From Peptoniphilaceae bacterium (GTDB lineage Bacteria; Bacillota; Clostridia; Tissierellales; Peptoniphilaceae), in contig JAQYPV010000007.1 in assembly GCA_028726605.1 (NCBI GenBank), positions 1 through 64,000 on the forward strand: DNA of 64,000 nt, read 5' to 3'. The first letter of the stretch is position 1. Each line of letters opens with the position of its first letter. The notes beneath the pieces were generated by a model that was given only the letters and a program-made list of their open reading frames with translations, made no database searches and was not told where the DNA came from. Below, piece by piece: positions 9,181 through 19,221 of the stretch. The translations under genes were made by a program, and so were the position numbers.

Positions 9181-9831
9181 ATGGAAAAGATTGCAGTGAT
9201 GGCAGGGACGCCGGTCGACTCAGCGCTTGGCGTGGCTCTGGTGCAGCGTGAAGGATTTGACGCGCTAGCGCTGGCGGTCTCCCAGAATCCACAAGAGCAG
9301 ACGCGCTTTCAACTCTTAGACGCTGAGGCAAAGAAGAAGACGCTCCGCTCGATTTTGGAGCCGGCGCGCGCACAGAGCATCTCTCGCGTGCTCGTCTACT
9401 GTAATTCGCTCAGCGCTTCAGCAGACTTTAGCGTCTTGCAGCAAGAAACTGGTATGGATTTTTGTACGCCCTTTGACGCCTATCGGTCCATTGCTCCACA
9501 GTTTGCGCGTCTGGGCGTGCTTGCGGCAAATGCGCAGGGCGCCGCTGGCGTGGAGCGCGTGCTCGTGGACGCCAATCCCGATTTGCGCGTCGTCTCCGTT
9601 GGAAATTTGCAATGGGTGGAGGCCATCGAAGCCGGCGAAGCGCCGGAGGAGATCGTCGTTCGTCACGGATTTCCCGCGGTTTGTGATCTCATGCGAGAGA
9701 GCGCGTGCCAAGGCGTCGTCCTCGGCTGCACGCACTTTCCCGTGTTGGAAGACGCCCTCTCCAATCGGCTGGAGCTTCCCCTGTTTCAACCTGATGATTA
9801 CTTCCGCGCGTGGCTGCGATCGGGGGATTAA
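9181..9831 (+). CDS. Aspartate/glutamate racemase family protein
   Basis: VYCNSLSA and VLGCTHFPVLED racemase cysteine motifs. Confidence 0.75.
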   Translation: MEKIAVMAGTPVDSALGVALVQREGFDALALAVSQNPQEQTRFQLLDAEAKKKTLRSILEPARAQSISRVLVYCNSLSASADFSVLQQETGMDFCTPFDAYRSIAPQFARLGVLAANAQGAAGVERVLVDANPDLRVVSVGNLQWVEAIEAGEAPEEIVVRHGFPAVCDLMRESACQGVVLGCTHFPVLEDALSNRLELPLFQPDDYFRAWLRSGD

Positions 9832-9886
9832 AAAGAGGCGCCGGTCGTCTTGCTTTACGGGGGAAAGGGGCTTTTCAAAAGACGTC

Positions 9887-10324
9887 TCAGAGATCTGACA
9901 GCGTGATCTGCTTCACGGGAATGTGGTTGCGCGCCAAGAGCTCAAGCGCGTAGTCGTCGATGCGGTAGCCCACTTCATAGTAGATTTCGCGAATACCGGC
10001 TTGAATCAAAGATTTGGTACAATTGAGACAAGGAAAATGCGTGACGTAGCAGGTACAACCATCAACGGAGATGCCGGCTTTGGCGCAGTACAACAGGGCG
10101 TTCATCTCGGCGTGAATCGTCGCGATGCAGTGCCCATCGCGCATGGTATGGCCGACTTCATCGCAATGGGGATTGCCGGCGATGGAGCCGTTGTATCCCG
10201 TTGCGACGATGCGATGCTCGTGGTTGACGAGGACGCAGCCGACGTAGGCGCGGTCACAGGTGCCGCGTTCGGCGACCGTTTTGGCCATTTCCATAAAATA
10301 GACGTTCCAACTCTTGCGTGTCAC
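9887..10324 (-). CDS. Deoxycytidylate deaminase (ComEB-like)
   Basis: HAEMNALLYCAK, CTCYVTHFPCLNCTK; GTG start behind ggaaaggag. Confidence 0.88.
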   Translation of the reverse strand: MTRKSWNVYFMEMAKTVAERGTCDRAYVGCVLVNHEHRIVATGYNGSIAGNPHCDEVGHTMRDGHCIATIHAEMNALLYCAKAGISVDGCTCYVTHFPCLNCTKSLIQAGIREIYYEVGYRIDDYALELLARNHIPVKQITLSDL

Positions 10325-10422
10325 AGCGTGCTCCTTTCCATTTGTACGAGAGACCCGAGCGAACGAGTTTTCGGTCAGCGTTTTCTGTGGGTTCAGTTTA
10401 CCATTGCAGAAGGAGAAAAGAA

Positions 10423-11004
10423 ATGTCGCCAAAAGAAGAAAAAAAGCACATTCGAAAGGATCTTAAAAAGCGCCTTAAGGAAATGACCCCGCTCGAAAAG
10501 GCGCGGGCCGACGCTCGCATCGTGGCGCTCATCCGAAAGAGCGACGCCTATCAAAATGCGGCGAGCGTCTTTTGCTTTGTGAGCATGCCCGAAGAAGTCG
10601 ACACGCATCCGCTCCTGGATTCAATATTAAAGGAAGGAAAGACGCTGGTCGTGCCGCGTATTACGGGCCCCGGTCAAATGGATCTCGTGCCTTTAGAAAG
10701 ACTGGACGCCATGACGCCCGATCGCTTTGGGATTTTGGAACCGGCAGCGGATCTGCCGACGATTGAAAAAGACGCCATCGACTTGGCGATTGTGCCTTGC
10801 TTGGGGGCCACTCGCGATGGCCGACGGCTTGGACGCGGCGGCGGATTCTATGATCGCTTTTTGCGCGACTATAAGGGGGAGGCCCTCCTCGTCGTCTACG
10901 AGGCGATGCTTATCGAGGACGTTCCGATGGAGCCGTGGGACGTGGCATTGCCTCATGTGGTCACCGAAAAGGGCGTCTTTCCTCAATGCCCGGCCGCACG
11001 ATAA
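10423..11004 (+). CDS. 5-formyltetrahydrofolate cyclo-ligase
   Basis: RKDLKKRLKEM...GRRLGRGGGFYDRFL. Confidence 0.88.
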   Translation: MSPKEEKKHIRKDLKKRLKEMTPLEKARADARIVALIRKSDAYQNAASVFCFVSMPEEVDTHPLLDSILKEGKTLVVPRITGPGQMDLVPLERLDAMTPDRFGILEPAADLPTIEKDAIDLAIVPCLGATRDGRRLGRGGGFYDRFLRDYKGEALLVVYEAMLIEDVPMEPWDVALPHVVTEKGVFPQCPAAR

Positions 11005-11603
11005 GAATACTGACAGCCGCAGTAATCCTGACGATACATGCCGAATTCTTTCGTCAACTCCACCGAACGCGTGAATCCGTTCTGCTTTTTGAAATCCGAA
11101 AACAGGTAGGGGATGCCGACTTCTGCGGCGACGCGCGCGCCGATGGTGTTGAGCAGCTGTGCGTTTTTATGGGGACTCAGGGAGAGCGTCGTCGTAAAGT
11201 AATCGAAATTGCCCGCTTTGGCCACGCGTCCCGCCTCGCGAAGACGCAGGTCGAAACAACGGGCGCAGCGACTGCCTCCCTCGGGCGCGGGTTCAAAGCC
11301 TTTCACCGCCGCGTCGTATTCTTCAGGGCGGTACGGGGCCTTCATGAAGTGAAGGCCGTTCGGGGCGTCGAGGCGTTCCAGTAGTTCGCGCTGTTCGCGT
11401 TCTCGAAATGCGTATTCTTCGGGCGGATAAATATTCGGATTGTAGTAGTAGACGGTGATGTCGAAGGCATCGCGAAGCCGTTCTAAAACCGCCGTACTGC
11501 ACGGTCCACAACAACTGTGTAAGAGCAGGCGCGGTTTCGGCCCATCCTCGGGAAAGGATTGAATAATTTCTTCCATTTTCTTCTGATAGTTGATGTGTTC
11601 CAT
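10983..11603 (-). CDS. queH: Epoxyqueuosine reductase QueH
   Basis: LLLHSCCGPCST...YYYNPNIYPPEEY...RCARCFDLRL. Confidence 0.88.
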   Translation of the reverse strand: MEHINYQKKMEEIIQSFPEDGPKPRLLLHSCCGPCSTAVLERLRDAFDITVYYYNPNIYPPEEYAFREREQRELLERLDAPNGLHFMKAPYRPEEYDAAVKGFEPAPEGGSRCARCFDLRLREAGRVAKAGNFDYFTTTLSLSPHKNAQLLNTIGARVAAEVGIPYLFSDFKKQNGFTRSVELTKEFGMYRQDYCGCQYSYRAAGH

Positions 11604-11719
11604 CAGGGCTCCTTCAAGTCTTTAAGTTGATTGGCCTATTCTATCATAAGAAATGTGTTGCACGATTCGATCAAAACGGCTATTCAGAATAAAAATAGTT
11701 TTATATCAATAAAATTCCA

Positions 11720-11748
11720 TTGACGCTCGGCATGGGGTTCGGTACACT
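11720..11748 (+). promoter_or_regulatory. Sigma-A-type promoter of the lysC-thr cluster
   Basis: TTGACG-N17-TACACT. Confidence 0.6.
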
Positions 11749-11792
11749 GATATCGTTCATCGAAAGTACGTGAAGACCGGAAGGGGAACGCT

Positions 11793-13106
11793 ATGCACGT
11801 AGTCAAATTCGGCGGCAGTTCGTGTGCGGATGCCGAGCAGGTCTCTAAAATTCGCCAAATTGTACAAGACAACCCAGAGCGCACCGTCGTCGTGGTGTCG
11901 GCGCCGGGAAAACGCCATGCGCAGGATCATAAAGTAACGGACATGCTGTATTTAGCCCATCAACTGTTCTCCATTGGCATGGGCGGGGGCGAGGTCTTCA
12001 CCGCTGTAGGCATGCGATATGCCGAGATCATCGAAGGGCTGGGGCTTCAGTTTCCCCTTGAGGCGGAACTGGAACAGATTCGCGATGCGCTCTCCCACGG
12101 CGCGAGCGAAGATTACTGTGCGAGCCGCGGCGAGTATCTCTGCGCCAAAATCGTGGCTGAGGCCCTGAACTACCGTTTCGTGGACGCTTGGGACGTCATC
12201 GCCTTCAATGAAGATCGGACGTTGAACTATGACGAGACCGAAAAGCGCTGTCGGGAGAGGCTTACGGGCGAACGCGTGGTGGTCCCCGGCTTTTATGGCG
12301 CGATGCCGGACGGCGAAATCGTGACCTTTTCGCGCGGCGGTTCGGACATCACGGGTTCGGTCCTGGCGGCGGCCTTGAAAGCGGACCTTTACGAGAACTG
12401 GACGGACGTCTCGGGCTTTTTGGCGACAGATCCCGGCATCGTGCAAGATCCCAAGACCATTGACGTCATCACCTACGACGAACTGCACGAGCTCAGTTAC
12501 ATGGGCGCGAAAGTGTTGCACGAAGACGCCGTGTACCCCGCCCATCGCGCGGGAGTCCCCATCCAGATCAAGAACACGAATCATCCGGACGCGGCGGGGA
12601 CACGCATTGTTCTGAAACCGGAGGATGACACGCCCATCGTCACGGGCATTTCAGGCAAGAAAGGCTTCATGGCTGTGGAAGTCACGAAGCGCCATGGGGC
12701 AGGCGACACCGGCTTCTTGCGTCGCTTGATCTCGGTGTTCGAGGCGAACGACTGCGGCGTCGAACACATTCCCTCGTCCATCGACACGTTCTCCGTCTTA
12801 GTGCGTGAGGAACCCTTCCGCAGCAAACAGAAGAAAATTCTGGAAGAAATTGACATCTTCTCCGAGCCGGATTCCATTCGCGTCTCGGATCACATCGCCT
12901 TGCTCGCCGTGGTCGGCGAAGGCATGGCCGACCATCCCGGCGTGGCGGCACGCGTCTTCGCTGCCCTGGGACGCGAGGGCATCAGCATTAAAATGATCTT
13001 GCAGGGGGCAAGCGAACTCAACATCATCCTCTGCGTGGATGAGAAGGATTTTGAGCCGGCCGTGCGGGCCTTGTATCGGGAATTTTTTGAGGAGGAGTCG
13101 AAATGA
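11793..13106 (+). CDS. lysC: Aspartate kinase
   Basis: VVKFGGSSCADAEQ; C-terminal ACT-type repeats. Confidence 0.9.
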   Translation: MHVVKFGGSSCADAEQVSKIRQIVQDNPERTVVVVSAPGKRHAQDHKVTDMLYLAHQLFSIGMGGGEVFTAVGMRYAEIIEGLGLQFPLEAELEQIRDALSHGASEDYCASRGEYLCAKIVAEALNYRFVDAWDVIAFNEDRTLNYDETEKRCRERLTGERVVVPGFYGAMPDGEIVTFSRGGSDITGSVLAAALKADLYENWTDVSGFLATDPGIVQDPKTIDVITYDELHELSYMGAKVLHEDAVYPAHRAGVPIQIKNTNHPDAAGTRIVLKPEDDTPIVTGISGKKGFMAVEVTKRHGAGDTGFLRRLISVFEANDCGVEHIPSSIDTFSVLVREEPFRSKQKKILEEIDIFSEPDSIRVSDHIALLAVVGEGMADHPGVAARVFAALGREGISIKMILQGASELNIILCVDEKDFEPAVRALYREFFEEESK

Positions 13107-14119
13107 AAAAGCTTAATGTGGCCGTCGTGGGGGCAACGGGTCTCGTGGGATCGACTATGCTCAAAGTGCTGGAGGAACGGGAGTTTCCCGTGGCGCAGAT
13201 CTATGCGTTTGCCACGGCGCGATCGGCCGGCAAGACCGTGATGTTTCACGGCGCGCCTTGCGTGGTGGAAGAACTCACGGAGACGTCGTTTGTGGACCAC
13301 GACATCGATGTGGCGCTCTTGTCCGCTGGCGGTGGCACTAGCAAGGTCTATGCGCCCCTCGCGGCCGAGGCCGGCGTGACCGTCATCGACAACAGTTCGC
13401 AGTGGCGGCAGGTCGACGGCATTCCCTTAGTGGTGCCGGAGGTCAATCCCGAGGTCATCAAAGGCTATCGCGGCATCATCGCCAATCCGAACTGCTCCAC
13501 CATTCAGTGCATGCCGATTCTCAAGACGCTGCGCGACCGCTACGGCTTGAAGCGCATCGTCTACAGCACCTACCAGGCGGCGGCCGGCGCGGGCATGAAG
13601 GGCCTGCACGATTTGGAAGAGGGGACGACGACGACCTTCGACTATCCGCTACCGCTGAATGTCTTGCCGCGCATTGACGAATTCATGGAGGACGGCTCCA
13701 CAAAAGAAGAGTGGAAGATGGTGCAGGAGACGCGCAAGATCTTGGGCCTGCCGGACTTGGCCGTGACGGCGACGTGCGTGCGCGTTCCCGTGGACTTCGG
13801 GCATGGCGTGGCCATCAACGCGGAGCTTCAAGACGACTTCGATTTGGAGACGGTGCGCGCGGATTTGGAAGCGCAGGACGGCGTCATCGTCAAAGACGAT
13901 CCGAAGAACCATGTCTATCCCATCCCGCAGGACTGCAAATTCAACGACATGATCTACGTCGGGCGCATACGGCGGGACGCTTCGCAGCCCAACACGCTCA
14001 ACCTCTGGTGCGTGGCGGACAACATTCGCAAGGGTGCAGCCACGAATTCGGTGCAAATTGCCGAGAAGTGGCTGGAATACGCGGATGAGAGCTGGTTTGC
14101 CGACCGGGAGGAGGCGTGA
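13103..14119 (+). CDS. asd: Aspartate-semialdehyde dehydrogenase
   Basis: VAVVGATGLVGSTMLKVLEER; NPNCSTIQ active-site motif. Confidence 0.92.
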   Translation: MKKLNVAVVGATGLVGSTMLKVLEEREFPVAQIYAFATARSAGKTVMFHGAPCVVEELTETSFVDHDIDVALLSAGGGTSKVYAPLAAEAGVTVIDNSSQWRQVDGIPLVVPEVNPEVIKGYRGIIANPNCSTIQCMPILKTLRDRYGLKRIVYSTYQAAAGAGMKGLHDLEEGTTTTFDYPLPLNVLPRIDEFMEDGSTKEEWKMVQETRKILGLPDLAVTATCVRVPVDFGHGVAINAELQDDFDLETVRADLEAQDGVIVKDDPKNHVYPIPQDCKFNDMIYVGRIRRDASQPNTLNLWCVADNIRKGAATNSVQIAEKWLEYADESWFADREEA

Positions 14120-15318
14120 TGCGCATCGCACTGTTGGGCTATGGCACAGTCGGGCAGGGCGTGATGGCCCTCTATCAGGAGCGGTGCGAGGCGCTCAAAG
14201 CGGCTCTCGGTGAGGACATCACATTTGCCGGCATCGGCGTCCGCTCGCTCGACCGCCCGCGCAAAGTGCCAGCCGAGGCGGCGCTCTTTACGACGGACAC
14301 GCGCGCCCTGGCGCTGGATCCGTCGGTGGACGTCGTGGTCGAAGCCACGGGAAGTACGGGCGACATGGGCGATCTCTTGGAAGAGGCGCTGCGGGCGGGT
14401 AAATCCGTGGTGACGGCCAATAAAGCCCTCGTCGCGTCGCGTCTCGTCGCTCTGTCGCGCGCGGCCGAAGATGGCGGCGCATCGCTCTTATTTGAAGCGG
14501 CAGCCGGCGGGGCGATGCCGGTGGTGCGCGTCGTTCAGTCACAAGCAGCGGCTAACGCCGTCACCGGCATTCGCGGCATCTTAAACGGTTCGTCCAACTA
14601 CGTGCTCTCCGAACTCTCCAAAGCGCGAAATCGCGAAGAGGTCATGCGTGAAGCGCGGGAACTGGGCGTGCTGGAAGCGGACCCCACGGACGACCTCGAC
14701 GGCTATGATGCGAGAAATAAATTGACGATCTTGGCATCGTTGGCCTTGGGAGCGGCGGTGCGACCGGAGGATGTTTCGATGATCGGCATGCAGGGCATTA
14801 CGGATGAGGATCTGGCGTTCTTCGCTTTGCAGAGCAAAAAGGTGAAGCTCATCGCTGCGTTTTGCGATGAGCAGGCGTCAGAAGGGCGGCGCGTACAGCT
14901 CAGCGTTCAGCCGACGGCGCTTTCGGCGTTTTCGGACTTCGCCCACGTAGACGGGATTTTGAACGCCGCCGTTTTGGATTGCGATAAGGCAGGCGCGATG
15001 GCGCTCAAAGGCTTCGGCGGCGGCATGGAACCCACGGCTAACGCCATGTGGACGGACCTTCTGAGTTTGTCGACGAAGAGACCCTTTCGCGCCATGGAGG
15101 CCTTTGACGCGGCGCTCGTGGATCACAGTGACGTGCGAAAGTTCTACGTGCGGCCCACCGACGACGCACCGCTTCCACTGACGTCGGACGAATGGGAACG
15201 CGCCGAGAAACAGGGGCCGGAAGCGCCGGCGGGAGCCATCGAGATTCTCCTCACTGAAGAGCGTGCGGTACAACTGTGGCGCGCCGGCAATGTGGTTATT
15301 GCAGGAGGTCGGCCATGA
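14119..15318 (+). CDS. hom: Homoserine dehydrogenase
   Basis: RIALLGYGTVGQGV; GILNGSSNYVLSEL; ADPTDDLDGYDARNKL. Confidence 0.9.
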   Translation: MRIALLGYGTVGQGVMALYQERCEALKAALGEDITFAGIGVRSLDRPRKVPAEAALFTTDTRALALDPSVDVVVEATGSTGDMGDLLEEALRAGKSVVTANKALVASRLVALSRAAEDGGASLLFEAAAGGAMPVVRVVQSQAAANAVTGIRGILNGSSNYVLSELSKARNREEVMREARELGVLEADPTDDLDGYDARNKLTILASLALGAAVRPEDVSMIGMQGITDEDLAFFALQSKKVKLIAAFCDEQASEGRRVQLSVQPTALSAFSDFAHVDGILNAAVLDCDKAGAMALKGFGGGMEPTANAMWTDLLSLSTKRPFRAMEAFDAALVDHSDVRKFYVRPTDDAPLPLTSDEWERAEKQGPEAPAGAIEILLTEERAVQLWRAGNVVIAGGRP

Positions 15319-16757
15319 TCTATCATTCCACTCGAGATCTGTCGCTTGCGGCGACGGGGGCCGAGGCCATCGTGGCGGGCATTGCGCCGGACGGCGGTCT
15401 CTACGTTCCGGAGGTTTTGCCGAAAATCGACCGAAGCGCTTGGAGGGGCGCTTCATTTCAGGACATGGCGTGCGGTATCTTTCGGCTGTTCTTCGACGAA
15501 CTGGAAGACGATCTTCCGGGCATCGTGAAAGCGGCGTATGCCTCGTTTGACGATCCAGCCATTGCGCCCGTGCGGGTCGTGAACGAGCGCCTTGCGCTGT
15601 TGGAACTCTGGCATGGGCCGACGCTTGCGTTCAAGGACATCGCGTTACAAGCTCTGCCGCATCTCATGCAGGCGGCGCTCAAGGCGCTGGGTCGTCAGGA
15701 AAAAGTGCTCATCTTGACGGCTACGTCGGGGGATACGGGCAAGGCCGCGATGGCGGGCTTCGCCGACGTTAAAGACTCTGGCGTCATCGTCTACTATCCG
15801 GCGGACGGGGTGAGCGAGGCGCAGCGTCGCCAGATGCTGACGCACGGTGAGGACAACACGATTGCGCTGGGCGTGGAGGGCAATTTCGACGACTGTCAGG
15901 CCGGTGTGAAACGGCTGTTTGCGGACCGTGTATTGCAAGAGACGCTTGCTGCGAGGGGCATTCGGCTGTCATCGGCCAATTCCATCAACATCGGCCGTCT
16001 CGTCCCGCAAATTACGTATTACTTTACAGCCTATGAGGCGCTGGTGCGAAAGGGCGTTTTGGAGGACGGACAGCCCTTGGATCTGACCGTGCCGACGGGA
16101 AATTTTGGAGATTTTCTGGCGGGTGTCTATGCGAAGGAAATGGGACTGCCGCTGGGGCAGATGACGGTGGCGTCCAATGCCAATCACGTGTTGACGGATT
16201 TTGGCGAGACCGGCGTTTACGACGCCAACCGCCCGCTCGTGCTGACGGCGAGTCCTTCCATGGACATTCTGATCTCGAGTAATCTGGAGCGCTATCTCTT
16301 TTTACGTCTGGGCGATGCGGAGAAGGTGCGCGCGCTCATGACGGAGTTGCGCGAGACGGGCCGCTTCGCCCTGCAGAAGCTCGACGGCGTCCGCTGGGGA
16401 TGGGCTGATGAAACGGCGGTCTTTGCCACCATCCGGGATCTCTACGAGAGCGACCGGGTGACCATCGACCCGCATACGGCGGTGGCGGTGGATGTCGCGC
16501 GTCAGGTTTCGGACGGTTTCCAGCTCGTGCTTTCGACGGCGAGCGCGTACAAGTTCCCGAGAGAAGTGCTGACGGCGCTCGGGCGTGAGGTGCCGGAGAC
16601 GCTGGAAGCGCAGTGGGAGGCGCTTCAAGAGGCGTCGAAACTTCCCGTGCCGCAACCCATTCAGAAGTTGCGTTCGGCGCGTCCGCGGCTTGAGCATCGC
16701 GTGGCGGTGGACGCGATGCGCGAGAGCGTCCTTGAATTTGCCAAAGGAGTGTTTTGA
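15315..16757 (+). CDS. thrC: Threonine synthase
   Basis: GPTLAFKDIALQ, TATSGDTGKAA. Confidence 0.9.
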   Translation: MIYHSTRDLSLAATGAEAIVAGIAPDGGLYVPEVLPKIDRSAWRGASFQDMACGIFRLFFDELEDDLPGIVKAAYASFDDPAIAPVRVVNERLALLELWHGPTLAFKDIALQALPHLMQAALKALGRQEKVLILTATSGDTGKAAMAGFADVKDSGVIVYYPADGVSEAQRRQMLTHGEDNTIALGVEGNFDDCQAGVKRLFADRVLQETLAARGIRLSSANSINIGRLVPQITYYFTAYEALVRKGVLEDGQPLDLTVPTGNFGDFLAGVYAKEMGLPLGQMTVASNANHVLTDFGETGVYDANRPLVLTASPSMDILISSNLERYLFLRLGDAEKVRALMTELRETGRFALQKLDGVRWGWADETAVFATIRDLYESDRVTIDPHTAVAVDVARQVSDGFQLVLSTASAYKFPREVLTALGREVPETLEAQWEALQEASKLPVPQPIQKLRSARPRLEHRVAVDAMRESVLEFAKGVF

Positions 16758-17713
16758 TGCAGTTTACGGTGCGTGCGCCGGCCACGAGCGCCAACTTGGG
16801 GCCGGGATTTGACTGTCTGGGCATCGCGTGGAATCTGTACGGGCGCTTTGTGTTTCACACGCGAGAGGAAGCGGACGACGTGAGGGCGCTCGCGCGCTAT
16901 CGCCACATGGCGGAAGTGAGCCGTCCGGCGGATCGCAACAACATGGTGTTGCAGGCGTACTGGGCGTATGCCGAAGCGCTCAACATCGCGCTTCCGGACG
17001 TGGGGGTCTTCATCGACTCGGACATTCCGTCGACGCGGGGGCTGGGCTCGTCGGCGGCTTGCATCGTGGCGGGATGCACGGCGGCGCGTCATCTGGCGCG
17101 AATGATCGATGGGGGAAAGTCCAAGGGGCGTTTGACAGACGCCTCCGTTTTGCGTGTGGCGACGGCTGTGGAAGGCCATCCCGACAACGTCGCCCCGGCG
17201 CTCTACGGTGGATTGCAGCTGTCGCAGTTGGAAAAGGGGCGCGTGAACGCCGTGCCGCTGCACGTGGCGGAGTCGCTGCGCTTTTTTGTGATGATACCGG
17301 ATGTTGTCATGAGCACGAAATCGTCAAGAGGCGTGTTGAAGGACACAGTTCAACGTGGCGATGCCGTGCACAATCTCTCCGCCCTCGGTTTTTTACTCGA
17401 AGGCCTGCGCACCGGCAAACAGCGCCTCATCCGCCTCGGTCTCAGCGATCGCCTGCACGAACCGCAGCGTCGCCCCCTCATTCCCGACATCCATCGCATC
17501 GAGGCGCTCGTCGAAACGTCCGGAGCCACCGGCATGGTCTTGAGCGGCTCCGGCTCCACCCTTCTCGTCTTTTCTCATCAGCAGCAAGACGCCGAAGTGG
17601 AACGCATCCTCTCTTCGGGGCTGCCTGACAAATGGCAGCTCAAGCGCGTCATGCCGGACTTCTCCGGAGCGATGGTGATGGTCGGGGAAGGGAGGCAGGC
17701 TGATCTTAGGTGA
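16757..17713 (+). CDS. thrB: Homoserine kinase
   Basis: VRAPATSANLGPGFDCLG; STRGLGSSAACIVAG. Confidence 0.9.
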   Translation: MQFTVRAPATSANLGPGFDCLGIAWNLYGRFVFHTREEADDVRALARYRHMAEVSRPADRNNMVLQAYWAYAEALNIALPDVGVFIDSDIPSTRGLGSSAACIVAGCTAARHLARMIDGGKSKGRLTDASVLRVATAVEGHPDNVAPALYGGLQLSQLEKGRVNAVPLHVAESLRFFVMIPDVVMSTKSSRGVLKDTVQRGDAVHNLSALGFLLEGLRTGKQRLIRLGLSDRLHEPQRRPLIPDIHRIEALVETSGATGMVLSGSGSTLLVFSHQQQDAEVERILSSGLPDKWQLKRVMPDFSGAMVMVGEGRQADLR

Positions 17714-18403
17714 CGGGGAAGGGCATGTCCCTCTATAATGTCCCCCAAACGCGCGGATAGGCAGCATGACAGCAACGCGTGAGCATGCGGTGGAGGGCAC
17801 AGCGGTCATCAATCTGACGATATGCATATTTATTAAAATAGAATAAAAAAAACATCACGACGGAGCAGATACTTCACCATTTTGCTCCGCCAAAGTGGTG
17901 TTAAATGAGAATCGCGCTTTACCACTCACATTTTCGCAAATCGGCGAATCGCTATTTCAATATTCGATTTAGCCCCCACCAGTTTTGGGTTTCAGGCCAT
18001 TCACGCCTCGGACGCGGGAGATGAGAGCTTCAAGAATGAGATGCTTTCGTTACATATTCATTCAACGGTGTGTCGCAAAGTCCAAAAATCGAAAGAGCGA
18101 CACATTTTCCTGAAAAAACGGTAGGTTGTAAAACGCTATATGAAAATAGCGATTCGGACACGCCCCAAAAAGTTGGGTGCCCTTTCGCATTTCAAGAATA
18201 GCCAACACTTTTTGACTGAACAAGAGGTCCTCATTGTCGCCGCCCCGCCGCCTCGTCACGGGCGCCGGAAGTCTAGGAGAAACCAGCTCAGTCGCGATAA
18301 AGGACGCACAGCTTCGACAGACTATTTTTCTAAAAAAGAAGCGAAAAAAGCAACGAAAGCGTAAGTGTCAAATGAGAACTCCAGTGGAGTCTTTCGCACA
18401 AAC

Positions 18404-18440
18404 GAGAAAACCGAGAGCCATCGTCAGCTCCCGGTTTTCT
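18404..18440. terminator. Hairpin terminator near the 3' end of the opu operon
   Basis: GAAAACCGAGAGC...GCTCCCGGTTTTC. Confidence 0.5.
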
Positions 18441-18558
18441 TTCGTTCATCTGCACTTTTCTTGCATTTCTTCCGCAGTGCCACCTGACGGCGATGCACGC
18501 CGTCAAGAGCATAATCTCGGGGTGATGTCACGCTGCCTTCTGGCAAGCCCTCGCCTCC

Positions 18559-19221
18559 TCACGCCTGCGCCTTGCGCCCCGGCGTGAGACGACGTTCGAG
18601 CCAGCCAAGGCCCACATCGATTAAGATGGCCATGAAGGCGGTGGGAAGCGCGCCCGCCAAGATGATGGGCGTGCCGCCCACGACGTTGATGCCGCGGGTG
18701 ATGATGTCGCCGAGGCCGCCTGCACCGATGAAGGTGCCGATGGCCGTCACGCCGATGCCGACGACGAGGGCATTGCGAATCCCCGAGAGGATGACGGAGA
18801 TGGCGAGCGGCAGCTCCACGTGCACGATGCGGTAGGCGGGCGTCATGCCCATGCCGCGCGCGACGTCTAACAGTTCCGCCGGTACGGCGCGGATGCCGGC
18901 GATGGTGTTCTTCAAGATCGGCAAAAGCGAATATAGCATGACCGTGACAACCACCGTCTTCGCGCCTAGGCCCATCACGATGATGAGCAGTGACAACATG
19001 GCTAGGGACGGAATGGTCTGCAGCAGGTTGGCCAAGCCCACGATGGGGCCGGCAAACTTACGCCGCTTGGCGAGCACGACGCCCAAGGGAATCGCTACGA
19101 GACTCGCAAAGAAGACGCCGTAAAGCGAAATCAAAAAGTGGCGGAAGAACTGTTGCATGACGTAGGGGCCGTTGATCTGGTAATAGCCGATGAGTTGTTC
19201 GATCAGATTGCCGTTCATCAC
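18559..19221 (-). CDS. Betaine/choline ABC transporter permease (OpuCD-like)
   Basis: Permease EAA-type loop; operon order ATPase-permease-SBP-permease. Confidence 0.85.
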   Translation of the reverse strand: MMNGNLIEQLIGYYQINGPYVMQQFFRHFLISLYGVFFASLVAIPLGVVLAKRRKFAGPIVGLANLLQTIPSLAMLSLLIIVMGLGAKTVVVTVMLYSLLPILKNTIAGIRAVPAELLDVARGMGMTPAYRIVHVELPLAISVILSGIRNALVVGIGVTAIGTFIGAGGLGDIITRGINVVGGTPIILAGALPTAFMAILIDVGLGWLERRLTPGRKAQA

